Below, piece by piece: positions 10,669-18,564 of a stretch of DNA of 64,000 nucleotides; positions within the stretch are counted from its first letter, which is position 1; each line of letters begins with the position of its first letter. The notes beneath the pieces were generated by a model. It was given only the letters and a program-made list of their open reading frames with translations, ran no database searches and was not told the DNA's origin. This stretch comes from Streptomyces lasiicapitis. Its GTDB lineage: Bacteria; Actinomycetota; Actinomycetes; Streptomycetales; Streptomycetaceae. The translations under genes and the position numbers were made by a program. The stretch spans positions 310,001 through 374,000 of the forward strand of contig NZ_BMNG01000003.1 of assembly GCF_014646335.1 (NCBI RefSeq), in the 5' to 3' direction.

Positions 10669-11346
10669 ATGACCTTGCCTTCTCAAGTCGCCTTGATGTC
10701 AACTGGGTTCATGACGCGGCGAAGCGGGGTCCTCATCGGTGAAGCGGCGGCTCTGTACGGCCTGGCGCCGTCGGCGGTGCGGTGGTGGGAGCAGCAGGGG
10801 CTGCTCGGCCCGCCCGCCCGTGAGGGCGGCAAGCGGCTCTACGACGACACCGACCTGCGCCGCATCGGCCTCGCCTATCTGTGCTGCGTGGTCGGACGGA
10901 TGCCGCTGGACCAGGCCGCCGTCGTCACCTCCGGAAAGGCCACGCGCGACGCCTGGCAGCACGTCGTCGACGACCGGCTCGCGCAAGTGGAGCGGCAGAT
11001 CGCGCAGTTGGAAGCGGCCCGGGGATACCTCCGCCACACCCTTGCCTGCACGGACGACGACATCGCGGCGAACTGCCCCGTCCTGGACGCCGAACTGACC
11101 GCGCACACCCCGCGCGGGCGCTTCCCGGGCGCCGACCTCCTCACCGCCGCCCGCACGGCCCGCGGCAGCACGGAGGGCGAGCCCTCGCGTGACGAAAACG
11201 CGGCGGCCCGCCTTCTGTGTGACGAAAGTCGGGTGCGCTGCCCCGGCTGCCGGGGACCGGTCACGCGGTCGTCGCGCGGCCGGCCCCGGACGTACTGCTC
11301 ACGCGCCTGTCGGCAACGCGCCTACCGCGCGCGTCGCCGCGAGTGA
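10669..11346 (+). CDS. MerR-family regulator with C-terminal Cys4 motif
   Basis: Up to 225 residues. The MerR winged helix starts near GVLIGEAAALYGLAPSAVRWWEQQGLL and continues through GGKRLYDDTDLRRIG, followed by a coiled-coil dimerisation helix (VEERQIAQLE-like region). The C-terminal ~35 residues carry CPGC and YCSRAC pairs followed by RQRAYRARR, a small zinc-binding, basic motif recurrent in actinobacterial proteins. The start is uncertain: ATGs at 10669, 10696 and 10711 all lack a clear Shine-Dalgarno, and the first abuts the dyad, so the later ones are plausible. It probably regulates the divergent monooxygenase. Confidence 0.85.
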   Translation: MTLPSQVALMSTGFMTRRSGVLIGEAAALYGLAPSAVRWWEQQGLLGPPAREGGKRLYDDTDLRRIGLAYLCCVVGRMPLDQAAVVTSGKATRDAWQHVVDDRLAQVERQIAQLEAARGYLRHTLACTDDDIAANCPVLDAELTAHTPRGRFPGADLLTAARTARGSTEGEPSRDENAAARLLCDESRVRCPGCRGPVTRSSRGRPRTYCSRACRQRAYRARRRE

Positions 11347-12123
11347 TCAGCTCAGTGCGATGCTCTTGACGCCCGACAGGATCGGGATCAGGACGTAGTC
11401 GCCGTTGCCGGGTCCGCAGGTGGGCTTGGTGTCGGCGGTGTTGGAGACGTTCGTCCCGGTCGCGTACCGGTTGTCGGGCGCCGTGACCACGCTCGTGAGA
11501 TGGCTCTTGAGCCGCTCCGAGTAGTACACGCACTGGTGCAGGTTGACGTAGCGGCCCGCGTTCAGGTCCAGGGCCTTGACGCCCGAGAGCCCCGGGTTGG
11601 GTACGTGGTTGCCGTTGCCGGTGCCACAAGTCGGGCTGGTCTCCGGGGTGTTGGAGACCTTCGTGCCGGTGGAGTACCGGCCGTCGCCGCTCGGCGTCAC
11701 CAGGGTGGTGAAGCGGTCGGTGCTCGCGCTCCGGTAGAAGTCGCACTGCTGGAGGTTGAGGTAGCGCCCCCCGGCGAGGTTCAGCGCCTTGACGCCGTGC
11801 AGGACCGGGATCGGTACGTGGTTGCCGTTGCCGCCGCCGCAACTGGCCGTGGTGTCGGCGGTGTTGGAGCGCTTCGTGCCGGTGGCGTACCGGTTGTCGG
11901 CGCTCGGCGTCACGAAGGTGCTGAAGTGGTCGTCGAGGGAGCTCGCGTAGTACGAGCACTGGTGCAGGTTCAGATAGCCGGAGGCGGCGGGTGCCGCTTC
12001 CTGCCCCTTCGCAGGCCCCGGCGTCGCCGCCGAGGCCGGCGCGGCCGTGCCCAGGAAGGCGCACACGCCCACCGCACCGGCGAGCACAGGCCGCCACACG
12101 AGCTTGGCCGTCCGTCGCATCAT
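11347..12123 (-). CDS. Secreted protein of three 71-residue repeats
   Basis: A 258-residue protein with a Sec signal peptide (basic start, hydrophobic core, ASA cleavage site near 30-32). The mature part is three tandem repeats starting near Y50, Y121 and Y192, each 71 residues apart. Each has the pattern YLNLHQCxYY ... VTPSxDxRYATGT ... SNT ... CGxGNGNHVPIP ... GVKAL. Every repeat holds two cysteines 38-39 residues apart (C56/C95, C127/C166, C198/C236), suggesting one disulfide per unit. I do not recognise the family; surface binding is a guess. GGAGG precedes the ATG at 12123. A hairpin (12148-12166) lies just upstream. Confidence 0.75.
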   Translation of the reverse strand: MMRRTAKLVWRPVLAGAVGVCAFLGTAAPASAATPGPAKGQEAAPAASGYLNLHQCSYYASSLDDHFSTFVTPSADNRYATGTKRSNTADTTASCGGGNGNHVPIPVLHGVKALNLAGGRYLNLQQCDFYRSASTDRFTTLVTPSGDGRYSTGTKVSNTPETSPTCGTGNGNHVPNPGLSGVKALDLNAGRYVNLHQCVYYSERLKSHLTSVVTAPDNRYATGTNVSNTADTKPTCGPGNGDYVLIPILSGVKSIALS

Positions 12124-12147
12124 TTCCGTGTTCCTCCCGCTCTTGCT

Positions 12148-12166
12148 GCTTTGCGTGCTGCAAAGC
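12148..12166. promoter_or_regulatory. Inverted repeat upstream of the triple-repeat secreted protein
   Basis: GCTTTGC (12148-12154) pairs with GCAAAGC (12160-12166) around a 5-base loop, about 25 bases before the start codon of the minus-strand gene. It could be an operator or a leader hairpin. Confidence 0.4.
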
Positions 12167-12221
12167 TCGCAGGGGCGGGAGGGGTGCGGGTATCCCGAGA
12201 TCTGGGGATTGACCTTTGTGG

Positions 12222-12614
12222 CTACTCTGCGGGCCAGCCCCCGTACGGGACCGTGATCAGCTCCAGGTAGTGGCCCGCCGGATCCAGGAAGTACACGCCC
12301 TTGCCGCCGTCGTTGCGGTTGATCTCGCCGGGGAGCTTCTGCTGCGGATCGGCCCAGTGCTCCAGGCCGCGCGCCTGGATCTTGGCGTACGCGGAGTCGA
12401 ATTCCGCCTCCGCGACCAGGAACGCGTAGTGCTGCGGCGTGATCCTGTCCGCGGGGGCGGTGGCGAAGTCGAGCGTGACGTCATTGCTCAGGGCCACCGC
12501 GATGAACGGGCCCCACTCTTCCGCGATGTCGAGGTCCAGCAACTCCGCGAAGAACTCGGCGGACTCCCGGTTGTCCCGGGCGTGGACGATCGTGTGATTG
12601 AGCTGAACTGCCAA
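12222..12614 (-). CDS. VOC (glyoxalase/bleomycin-resistance fold) protein
   Basis: A 130-residue vicinal-oxygen-chelate protein. The paired beta-alpha-beta-beta-beta units are recognisable by NHTIVHARD at the N-terminus, QHYAFLVAEAEFD in the middle and GVYFLDPAGHYLELIT near the C-terminus. H6, the middle His and the Glu of HYLEL are the likely metal ligands. The start is a TTG at 12614 with GGAGG six bases upstream. The substrate cannot be told; glyoxalase-type or resistance roles are both possible. It precedes the ArsR regulator gene on the opposite side of an 81-base gap. Confidence 0.85.
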   Translation of the reverse strand: MAVQLNHTIVHARDNRESAEFFAELLDLDIAEEWGPFIAVALSNDVTLDFATAPADRITPQHYAFLVAEAEFDSAYAKIQARGLEHWADPQQKLPGEINRNDGGKGVYFLDPAGHYLELITVPYGGWPAE

Positions 12615-12695
12615 GGAATGCCTCCGTGGGCATCTCCCGCACCTCCATGCCTCACCCAGGCGGTGACCGGCACGCGATGCTGGCGTGGATCTTAG

Positions 12696-13004
12696 CTACT
12701 CCGCGCGCACCAGGTCGAGCAGCCCGGGGAAGCGAGCGTCCAGTTCCTTCGTACGCAACACCGCAGTCCGGCTGTTGCCGTGGTCGACCATGCGGAGCAG
12801 GCCCGCCTCGCGCATCACCTTGAAGTGGTGCGACGTGGTCGACTTCGACACCGGCAACTGGAAGGACGCGCAGGTGCGTTCGGTGCCGTCGGCCTCGCGC
12901 AGGAACCCGGCGATCACGCCGAAGCGCAGGGGGTCCGCGAGGGCGTGCAGGACCGTGCGCAGGTCCATCTCGGCGGGCAGCGGGTGGCCTTCTTCGTCCG
13001 GCAC
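12696..13004 (-). CDS. ArsR-family helix-turn-helix repressor
   Basis: A 102-residue winged-helix regulator. The ArsR pattern RTVLHALADPLRFGVIAGFL is followed by the recognition helix in VSKSTTSHHFKVMREAGLL (52-70) and the wing. Metal-binding ELCVC is absent, so it probably senses a small organic ligand. The GTG at 13004 is preceded by GGAGGAG at 7 bases; longer open frames upstream lack this. It is divergent from an MFS efflux gene, with a 22-bp dyad between them, which suggests it represses the transporter. Confidence 0.9.
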   Translation of the reverse strand: MPDEEGHPLPAEMDLRTVLHALADPLRFGVIAGFLREADGTERTCASFQLPVSKSTTSHHFKVMREAGLLRMVDHGNSRTAVLRTKELDARFPGLLDLVRAE

Positions 13005-13071
13005 GGAGTTGCTCCTCCAGTCAGGTTCCTTAGGTTCGACTTGCATCGTACCTCTTGTGCGTGCCAGGGTC

Positions 13072-13093
13072 AGGTTCGATCCAAACCGAACCT
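13072..13093. promoter_or_regulatory. Operator dyad between ArsR and MFS genes
   Basis: AGGTTCG (13072-13078) and CGAACCT (13087-13093) are perfect 7-base arms with an 8-base spacer. A further AGGTTCG half-site occurs near 13032-13038, nearer the ArsR gene. The layout fits one operator covering the divergent promoters. Confidence 0.65.
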
Positions 13094-13121
13094 TGCTCGC
13101 CTTCCTGGGGGTCTCCTCGCC

Positions 13122-14570
13122 ATGCCCGAACCATCCACGCTGTCCGCACCCTCGACGCAGGAGGCGGAGGCGCCGAAGCCGCCCCTGCTTCCGCTCGCCG
13201 CCATCCTGCTCGCCGTCTTCGTCGTCCCGATGTCGATCTCCGGGACGGCGGTCGCCCTGCCCGGCATCGGCGCCGACACCCATGCCGGGGCCGCCCCGCT
13301 CCAGTGGGTGGTGAACGCCTTCAACGTCGCCTTCGCCTGCTTCACGCTCGTCTGGGGCTCGGTCGCCGACGTCGTCGGCCGGGTCAGGGCGTTCGCCGCC
13401 GGGGCCGCCGTCTACGCCGTCGCCTCGCTCGCCAGCGCGCTCGCCTCCGGCGTGCTCCTGCTGGATGCGGCCCGCGCCCTCGCGGGCATCGGCGGCGCGG
13501 CGATCTTCTCGTGCGGGGCCGCCATCCTGTCGACGGTGTACGAGGGTCCCGCGCGGGCCAAGGCGTTCGCGCTGTTCGGCACCGTGGCGGGCGTGGGCAT
13601 CGCGGTCGGGCCCTCGCTCTCCGGGGTGCTGCTGCAGACGGTGAGCTGGCGCTGGGTGTTCGCGCTGCACGCCGTGGCGCTCGCCGTCGTCCTGCTCGCC
13701 GTACCGGTGATCGCGCGGGCGGTGCCGCCGACGCCCCGCACCGGCGCGAAGATCGACGTCCCCGGCAGCGCGGTCTTCGTCGTCGCCATGGTGCTGCTCA
13801 CCACCGCCATCGTGCAGGGATCCCAGTGGGGTTGGGGGAGCGCGGGCGTGCTCGGGCTCTTCGCCGGAGCGGTCGTGGCCCTTGCCGTCTTCGGCTCCGT
13901 CGAGAAGCGGCGCCAGCACCCGCTGCTCGACCTGGGACTACTCCGCAACCGGCGCTTCCTGGCGCTGTGCCTGGTCCCGGTCGCCGGATCGTTCGGCTTC
14001 GTCACGATGCTCACGTACCTGCCGACGTATCTGACGGAGGTGACAGGCCGCGGCACCGGCGCGGCGGGCCTGATCATGGTCCTGCTCACGGCGCCGATGC
14101 TCGTCTTCCCGCTGCTCGCCGCCAAGTTGGTGGCCCGTGGCGTCTCCGCGCTCACCATCATCTACGTCAGCCTCGCCGCTCTCGTAGTCGGCGACGTGGC
14201 CCTGACGGTCTTCGGCCCCGACGTGTCCGTCGCCGTCGTCGCGCTCCCGATGATCGTCACCGGCGCGGGCATGGCGCTCGCCGCGGGCCTCGTCGACGGC
14301 CAGGCCCTGGCGCTCGTCGACCCCGCGAAGGCGGGCATGGCCGCGGGCTTCCTCAACACGCTGCGGCTCGGCAGCGAGGCGGTCGCGGTGGCGCTGTACG
14401 GCTCGGTGCTCACCACGCTCACGGCGTCACGGTCGTACGACTCCGCGTTCCACCTGGTCCTCTGGGGGCTCGCGGCGATCTGCCTGGTCCTCGGTCTTGT
14501 CGTCTTCGCGCTGATGGGCGGGCGCGGCGCCGCCGAGTCGGGCGCCGATCTGCAGAAAGGCCTGGATTAG
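13122..14570 (+). CDS. MFS drug-efflux transporter, DHA2-like (14 TM)
   Basis: A 482-residue integral membrane protein with about 14 hydrophobic segments. The first helix starts near residue 22 and the MFS motif-A loop (GSVADVVGRVRAFA) follows the second. Motif C-like GVGIAVGPSLSGVL lies in the fifth helix, typical of proton-driven drug exporters of the DHA2 family. The ATG at 13122 begins the only plausible product; the open frame runs further upstream through the operator. It is divergent from the ArsR repressor, so it is probably induced by its own substrate. It converges on the HEAT-repeat gene with a 37-base gap. Confidence 0.92.
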   Translation: MPEPSTLSAPSTQEAEAPKPPLLPLAAILLAVFVVPMSISGTAVALPGIGADTHAGAAPLQWVVNAFNVAFACFTLVWGSVADVVGRVRAFAAGAAVYAVASLASALASGVLLLDAARALAGIGGAAIFSCGAAILSTVYEGPARAKAFALFGTVAGVGIAVGPSLSGVLLQTVSWRWVFALHAVALAVVLLAVPVIARAVPPTPRTGAKIDVPGSAVFVVAMVLLTTAIVQGSQWGWGSAGVLGLFAGAVVALAVFGSVEKRRQHPLLDLGLLRNRRFLALCLVPVAGSFGFVTMLTYLPTYLTEVTGRGTGAAGLIMVLLTAPMLVFPLLAAKLVARGVSALTIIYVSLAALVVGDVALTVFGPDVSVAVVALPMIVTGAGMALAAGLVDGQALALVDPAKAGMAAGFLNTLRLGSEAVAVALYGSVLTTLTASRSYDSAFHLVLWGLAAICLVLGLVVFALMGGRGAAESGADLQKGLD

Positions 14571-14607
14571 GGGGACTTGGGGCACGGTGGGTGACGTCTT
14601 GTCGCGC

Positions 14608-16776
14608 CTACGGCCCGAGCCGGACCCCGCGGGCCTCGGCTATGGCGTTCACCGCTTCGACGTGCCAGTCGTAGAAGTGCGTCATTCTGCGGCAGTACGC
14701 CAGCACGTGCTCGTGCGCCTCGTCGGTGCCGATCTCCAACAGGGCGTGTACAGCGGCCTCTTGGGCGCCGAACCACGCGTCGGGGCCGAGGAGTGACGTT
14801 AGTGGCGTGAGGTACTCGGGCGTGCCGCGCTCGGTCAGCGCGAGGGACGCGGCCTCCTGCGCCGGGCATGACGGGGCGAGCCGTCCCGCGCCGGGCGCGA
14901 CGTGCCTGGCTGCCCGGGGCGGGGCCGGTGTCGCGGCGAGCCGGACCAGGACGGCGGTCGCCTCGGCATCCGGGCGGGCGGCGAGCGCCGCGACGAGCCG
15001 GTCGGCCAGGTCCTCGCTCAGGTCGTCCACGCTGTCGGCGAGCGCGATGAGGATGGGCAGGGCGGGGGCGCCGATTCGGCGCAGGGCTTGGAGGGCGGTG
15101 CGGGCGAGGTCGGGGTCGCTGCTGCGCGGTTCGGCGCGGCCGGGGTCGGGCGGGGTGCCGTGCGGTTCGGCGCGGCCGAGGTCGGGCGGGGTGCCGTGCG
15201 GTTCAGTGGGGGCGAGGTCGGGTGCGGTGCCGTGGGATTCGGCTCTGCGCGGTTCGGTGCTGTGCGGTTCGGTGCTGTACGTGACGAACTCCCCGAGCGC
15301 CTGGGCCGCCTCCGTCACGGGGAACCCGCCCAGGGCCGCCACCGCCCGCGCCCGCACCGCCTCGTGCGGCGAGCGCGCGCAGGCGAGCACGATCGGCAGG
15401 GTGTCCGGGGCGCCGATCAGGCCGAGGGCGCGGACGGCGCGGGCGCGCAGGGTGCCGGGTTGCCCTTCGTCCTCGGCAAGGGCCGCGAGGGTGGCGGCGG
15501 CGTCCGCGTGCCGCAGGGCGCCCAGCGCGTCCGCTGCGGCCGTGCGTACCGCCGTCGGGGCGGTGTCGTCCGCGAGGACGGTCAGCAGCGCCGGGGCGGC
15601 CTCCGTTTGCCCGATGCATTCCAACGCCCTTGCTGCACCGCGCCGTTGGGGTGCTTTCCCGTCCGTGTCGGCGAGTAGTTCCAGTAGTTCCCGGACCGGC
15701 GGGTCGGCAAGTCGCCCGACGAGGTCCGCCACGGTGTCGCTGATGTGAGCGTCGCCCAGCGCCTCCAGTAAGGCCCCGCCTGCCTCGGCTCCCGCGTACG
15801 CGAACAGCGCTCGGGCGGCGGCCCGGCGCACGGTCGGTGCCGCCGACTCGCGCAGGTGGTGCCGGAGCAGGGAGTGATACTCGCCGGGGTCCGGTACCGC
15901 GAAGAGGTCGGGCTCTTCCGCCACGTGGGCGCAGACGGCGGCCACGGCGTGGGGTGGGGACTCGGGCTGCTCCGGCGTGTGTGATGCCATGTGCAGGACG
16001 TCCCACAGATCGTTCCGGCCGTCCTCGGTCCGGGCGAGCAGGGCCGTCGCGAGGCGGGCCGTTTCGGGGTCCGGGTCGCGCTGCGCCGCGAACAGGAGCT
16101 CTTCGGCGGACTGGTACCGGCGCGCGGGTGGCCAGGTGGCGGCGGGCAGAGCGTGGAGCGCCGTGAGCGCGGCCCGGCGCAGGTGGGTGTCCGAGGCGGG
16201 GGAGTGCGCGAGGACGAGGAGTGCGGAGGCCGCGCGTGGGTCCCCGATGGCGCCGAGCGTCCGGGCCACGTGTCCGGCGTGCTCGGGCAGGTAGAGCCAG
16301 AGCGAGGCGAGCAGTGGGGTCACCGCCTCGGGCGGGCGGAGCCGGGCCAGCGCGCCGAGCACCCGGAACGACAAGGTCCCGTCGTTCGTCCGCCGGTCGA
16401 GCAGGCCGAGGAGGCCACGGACGACCTCCGGTCCGCCGATGGCGACCAAGGCGTCGCCCGCCGGCCGGTCCAGTTGCCCGGGGGCGTACGGTCCCTCGGC
16501 CAGCAACTCGAGGAGCGTGGGAACCGCGCGGCGCTCCCGCAGCCGCCCCAGGGCCCTGACGGCCTGCGATCGCGGCCCGGGATACGGCTCGTCCCGCTGC
16601 CGCAGGCAGGCGAACAGCGTCTCGACGGCTTCCGGCGAACCCGTGCTGCCGCCCAGCAACCTGGTGGCGCTGAGGCGGACGTCAAGAACCTCCGACCGCG
16701 TGGCCCGGCACAGCCCCGTGACGTCGCCGTCCATGCGCATCCGCACCAGATCGGCGAGCGACGACGCCTGCTCCAC
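14608..16776 (-). CDS. HEAT-repeat protein with Pro-rich repeat linker and TTA codon
   Basis: A 722-residue alpha-solenoid. About fifteen HEAT/PBS-lyase-type units are seen (for example VRALGRLRERRAVPTLLELL and ADALGALRHADAAATLAALAED). The solenoid is interrupted at about 497-553 by a Pro/Glu/His-rich linker with a 12-residue repeat (EPHGTPPDxGRA), encoded by 36-bp DNA repeats. Codon 336 is TTA (15769-15771), suggesting bldA dependence. The start is GTG at 16776, immediately after the upstream gene's TGA, with GGGAGG six bases before it, so the two genes are translationally coupled. It is probably a scaffold or peptide-binding partner of the DUF7019-like protein; that is inference. Confidence 0.82.
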   Translation of the reverse strand: MEQASSLADLVRMRMDGDVTGLCRATRSEVLDVRLSATRLLGGSTGSPEAVETLFACLRQRDEPYPGPRSQAVRALGRLRERRAVPTLLELLAEGPYAPGQLDRPAGDALVAIGGPEVVRGLLGLLDRRTNDGTLSFRVLGALARLRPPEAVTPLLASLWLYLPEHAGHVARTLGAIGDPRAASALLVLAHSPASDTHLRRAALTALHALPAATWPPARRYQSAEELLFAAQRDPDPETARLATALLARTEDGRNDLWDVLHMASHTPEQPESPPHAVAAVCAHVAEEPDLFAVPDPGEYHSLLRHHLRESAAPTVRRAAARALFAYAGAEAGGALLEALGDAHISDTVADLVGRLADPPVRELLELLADTDGKAPQRRGAARALECIGQTEAAPALLTVLADDTAPTAVRTAAADALGALRHADAAATLAALAEDEGQPGTLRARAVRALGLIGAPDTLPIVLACARSPHEAVRARAVAALGGFPVTEAAQALGEFVTYSTEPHSTEPRRAESHGTAPDLAPTEPHGTPPDLGRAEPHGTPPDPGRAEPRSSDPDLARTALQALRRIGAPALPILIALADSVDDLSEDLADRLVAALAARPDAEATAVLVRLAATPAPPRAARHVAPGAGRLAPSCPAQEAASLALTERGTPEYLTPLTSLLGPDAWFGAQEAAVHALLEIGTDEAHEHVLAYCRRMTHFYDWHVEAVNAIAEARGVRLGP
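15119..15275. repeat. 36-bp in-frame repeats in the HEAT-repeat gene
   Basis: A GTGCCGTGCGGTTCGGCG-type unit recurs about every 36 bp (near 15119, 15155, 15191 and 15227), becoming irregular at the distal end. It encodes the 12-residue linker repeats and keeps the reading frame. Confidence 0.7.
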
Positions 16777-17454
16777 TCAGGCCTCCCCGTCCCCGGGCAC
16801 CCGGTCCGACATCGCCACGTACAGCGGTGTCCCGACGACGACCGTCAGCTCCCGCCCGTCCTCCCGCGTCACCGTGCCGCGCATCAACTGCCGCGCCAGG
16901 AAGTCGCAGTACATCGGCGGCACCGTCAACGCCTCGGCGACGCGGAGCACGTCGCCCGCCACGCTCTCCCGATCCGGCATCGCGAACCGCGAGCGAACAT
17001 TGAACTGGCCCTCCCACTCGGGCGGGATGTCCTGAAGGAGCCGGAAAATCGACGGCAGTCCAGAGAAGCCGACCCGGTGCATGTCGGGCGCCGCCTGATG
17101 GCCGATCAGATGGTGCGCCGACCCGATGAGCGCGACGATCGTGTCACCGTCGCGCCCCGTCATCAGCGTCGGACTGTTCGCGTCGCCGTACCCCGCGATC
17201 CGCAGCCCCAGGTCGCCTCGGAACCAGGCAGTGGGCTCCGACGTCCAGCCGACGTCGAACTCCCGCTCCAGATAGGCCTCTACGAGGTCGAGCCGGTCGT
17301 ACGTACTGGCTTCGGCACGCGGCGACTGCACAGCCACGCTCACGACCTTCAGATCGACCTTGGCCTCGACGGCGAGCCGCCGAAGGAGCTTCGGCGGTAT
17401 CTGCTCGTACAGCATGTCCACCTTGGCGGTGGAGACGTAGAGGTAGTACCGCAC
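16777..17454 (-). CDS. DUF7019-like (SAVMC3_10250-type) protein
   Basis: A 225-residue soluble protein beginning MRYYLYVSTAKVDMLYEQIP, which resembles the actinobacterial family called SAVMC3_10250 or DUF7019; that assignment is from memory and tentative. No enzyme motif stands out. The start is a GTG at 17454 without a Shine-Dalgarno, 8 bases after the DUF397 stop, so it probably depends on coupling to upstream translation. Its stop abuts the start of the HEAT-repeat gene. The tight packing suggests it works with that protein under control of the Scr1-type regulator upstream. Confidence 0.75.
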   Translation of the reverse strand: MRYYLYVSTAKVDMLYEQIPPKLLRRLAVEAKVDLKVVSVAVQSPRAEASTYDRLDLVEAYLEREFDVGWTSEPTAWFRGDLGLRIAGYGDANSPTLMTGRDGDTIVALIGSAHHLIGHQAAPDMHRVGFSGLPSIFRLLQDIPPEWEGQFNVRSRFAMPDRESVAGDVLRVAEALTVPPMYCDFLARQLMRGTVTREDGRELTVVVGTPLYVAMSDRVPGDGEA

Positions 17455-17462
17455 GCGGGCCG

Positions 17463-17657
17463 TCAGGCGACGGGCTTTTGGGGGAGGGCCAGGAAGGCCG
17501 CCCAGACGGCGGGGGTGACGGTGAGGTGGGGGGCCTCGGGGTTCTTGGAGTCGCGGATGTGGATGGCAGTCGGTCGGGCGGCTATTTCGAGGCAGGCGCC
17601 GCCTTCACTGGCGCTGTAACTGGACTTGAACCACTCAAGTGCGGTGCTGCCGCTCAT
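17463..17657 (-). CDS. DUF397 protein
   Basis: A 64-residue protein with the DUF397 signature: WFKSSYSASEGGACLEIA near residues 9-26, then IHIRDSKNPEAPHLTVTPAVWAAFL. DUF397 proteins are the small partners of Scr1-type regulators in Streptomyces and have been proposed to be toxin-like or developmental. The ATG at 17657 overlaps the stop of the upstream regulator (ATGA) and has AGGAGAG in front, showing translational coupling. Confidence 0.93.
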   Translation of the reverse strand: MSGSTALEWFKSSYSASEGGACLEIAARPTAIHIRDSKNPEAPHLTVTPAVWAAFLALPQKPVA

Positions 17658-18481
17658 TGCTCTCCTAGCAGTCGGTCCAGCAGGCCCTTCGTCTCCTCGG
17701 GATCGCGGGCCTGCGTCCGCAGCATCGCATACTTCTGATTCAGGATCGCCACCTCGTCGAGGTCTGCGATCAGGCGGCTACCGCGCTGGGTTTCGGTGTA
17801 GGCGAGCCGCTGATGGTCGGGGGTCTCCAGGAGAATGAACGGGCCGTCGAGGGCTGCGTGAGTGGTGCGACCCAGCGGGAGGATCTGCAAGGAGAGGCCT
17901 GGCAGTTCGGCGTACTCGCGCAGATGGCGCACCTGCTCGATGTGCACTTCTCGCCCGCCCAAACGGTCGCGGAGGGCCGCCTCCCAAATCACAAAGTTCG
18001 CCATCGGCGGCTGCTTGCGGTGCAGGACGTCCCGTCGCTCGATGCGCTTTGCGACAAGCTGCTCGATGCTGTCCTCGTCGTACACCGGCACTCGGCTGTG
18101 GAATACGGCCCGCGCGTATGCCTCGGTCTGCAGCAGGCCGGGCACAACCAAGGCCTCGTACCACGAGATCGAGAGAGCCTCCTGCTCCCGGTCCAGATAC
18201 TCCTCCGCGAACCGTGGCACCAGATCCACGTCCGGCATGTTGCCGACCGCCGTTTCCAACGTCCGCCGGGTGCCGAGGAGTTCGTCCAGTTGCACCGCCA
18301 GGTCCATCTTCAGAGGCCGCCGCCCCTGCTCGATGGAGGCGACGTGGTCCTCGCTGATGACGATGCGCTCGGCCAGGGATTTCTGGGTGAGCCCCGCCGC
18401 CTCCCGGTGGAGGGCAAGTAGCGCCCCCACCATCTTCATCGCCGATGCATTCCTGCGTGACCGTCGCCGTGAGCCGCTCAT
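17654..18481 (-). CDS. Scr1-family helix-turn-helix regulator (XRE HTH + DUF5753)
   Basis: A 275-residue regulator. An XRE-type HTH occupies about 18-70 (ALHREAAGLTQKSLAERIVISEDHVASIEQGRRP) and a DUF5753 domain fills the rest (EEYLDREQEALSISWYEALVVPGLLQTEAYARAVF). This class pairs with DUF397 proteins (WhiJ/BldB-like systems, Scr1/Scr2). GGGGAG precedes the ATG at 18481. It overlaps DUF397 by 4 bases, and a divergent HATPase gene lies 83 bases away across a perfect 9-base dyad, completing the usual triad. It probably represses both directions. Confidence 0.92.
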   Translation of the reverse strand: MSGSRRRSRRNASAMKMVGALLALHREAAGLTQKSLAERIVISEDHVASIEQGRRPLKMDLAVQLDELLGTRRTLETAVGNMPDVDLVPRFAEEYLDREQEALSISWYEALVVPGLLQTEAYARAVFHSRVPVYDEDSIEQLVAKRIERRDVLHRKQPPMANFVIWEAALRDRLGGREVHIEQVRHLREYAELPGLSLQILPLGRTTHAALDGPFILLETPDHQRLAYTETQRGSRLIADLDEVAILNQKYAMLRTQARDPEETKGLLDRLLGEQ

Positions 18482-18525
18482 GCGGGTACAACTCCCCACC
18501 CGAACCCGTCCGTCCACCGGCGTGT

Positions 18526-18550
18526 GGTCGTACAACGAAGCTGTACGACC
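18526..18550. promoter_or_regulatory. Operator-like dyad between the Scr1-type regulator and HATPase genes
   Basis: GGTCGTACA (18526-18534) and TGTACGACC (18542-18550) are perfect 9-base arms with a 7-base spacer, centred in the divergent promoter region. This is a strong candidate for the binding site of the Scr1-type regulator. Confidence 0.7.
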
Positions 18551-18564
18551 TCACGCACTGCACC

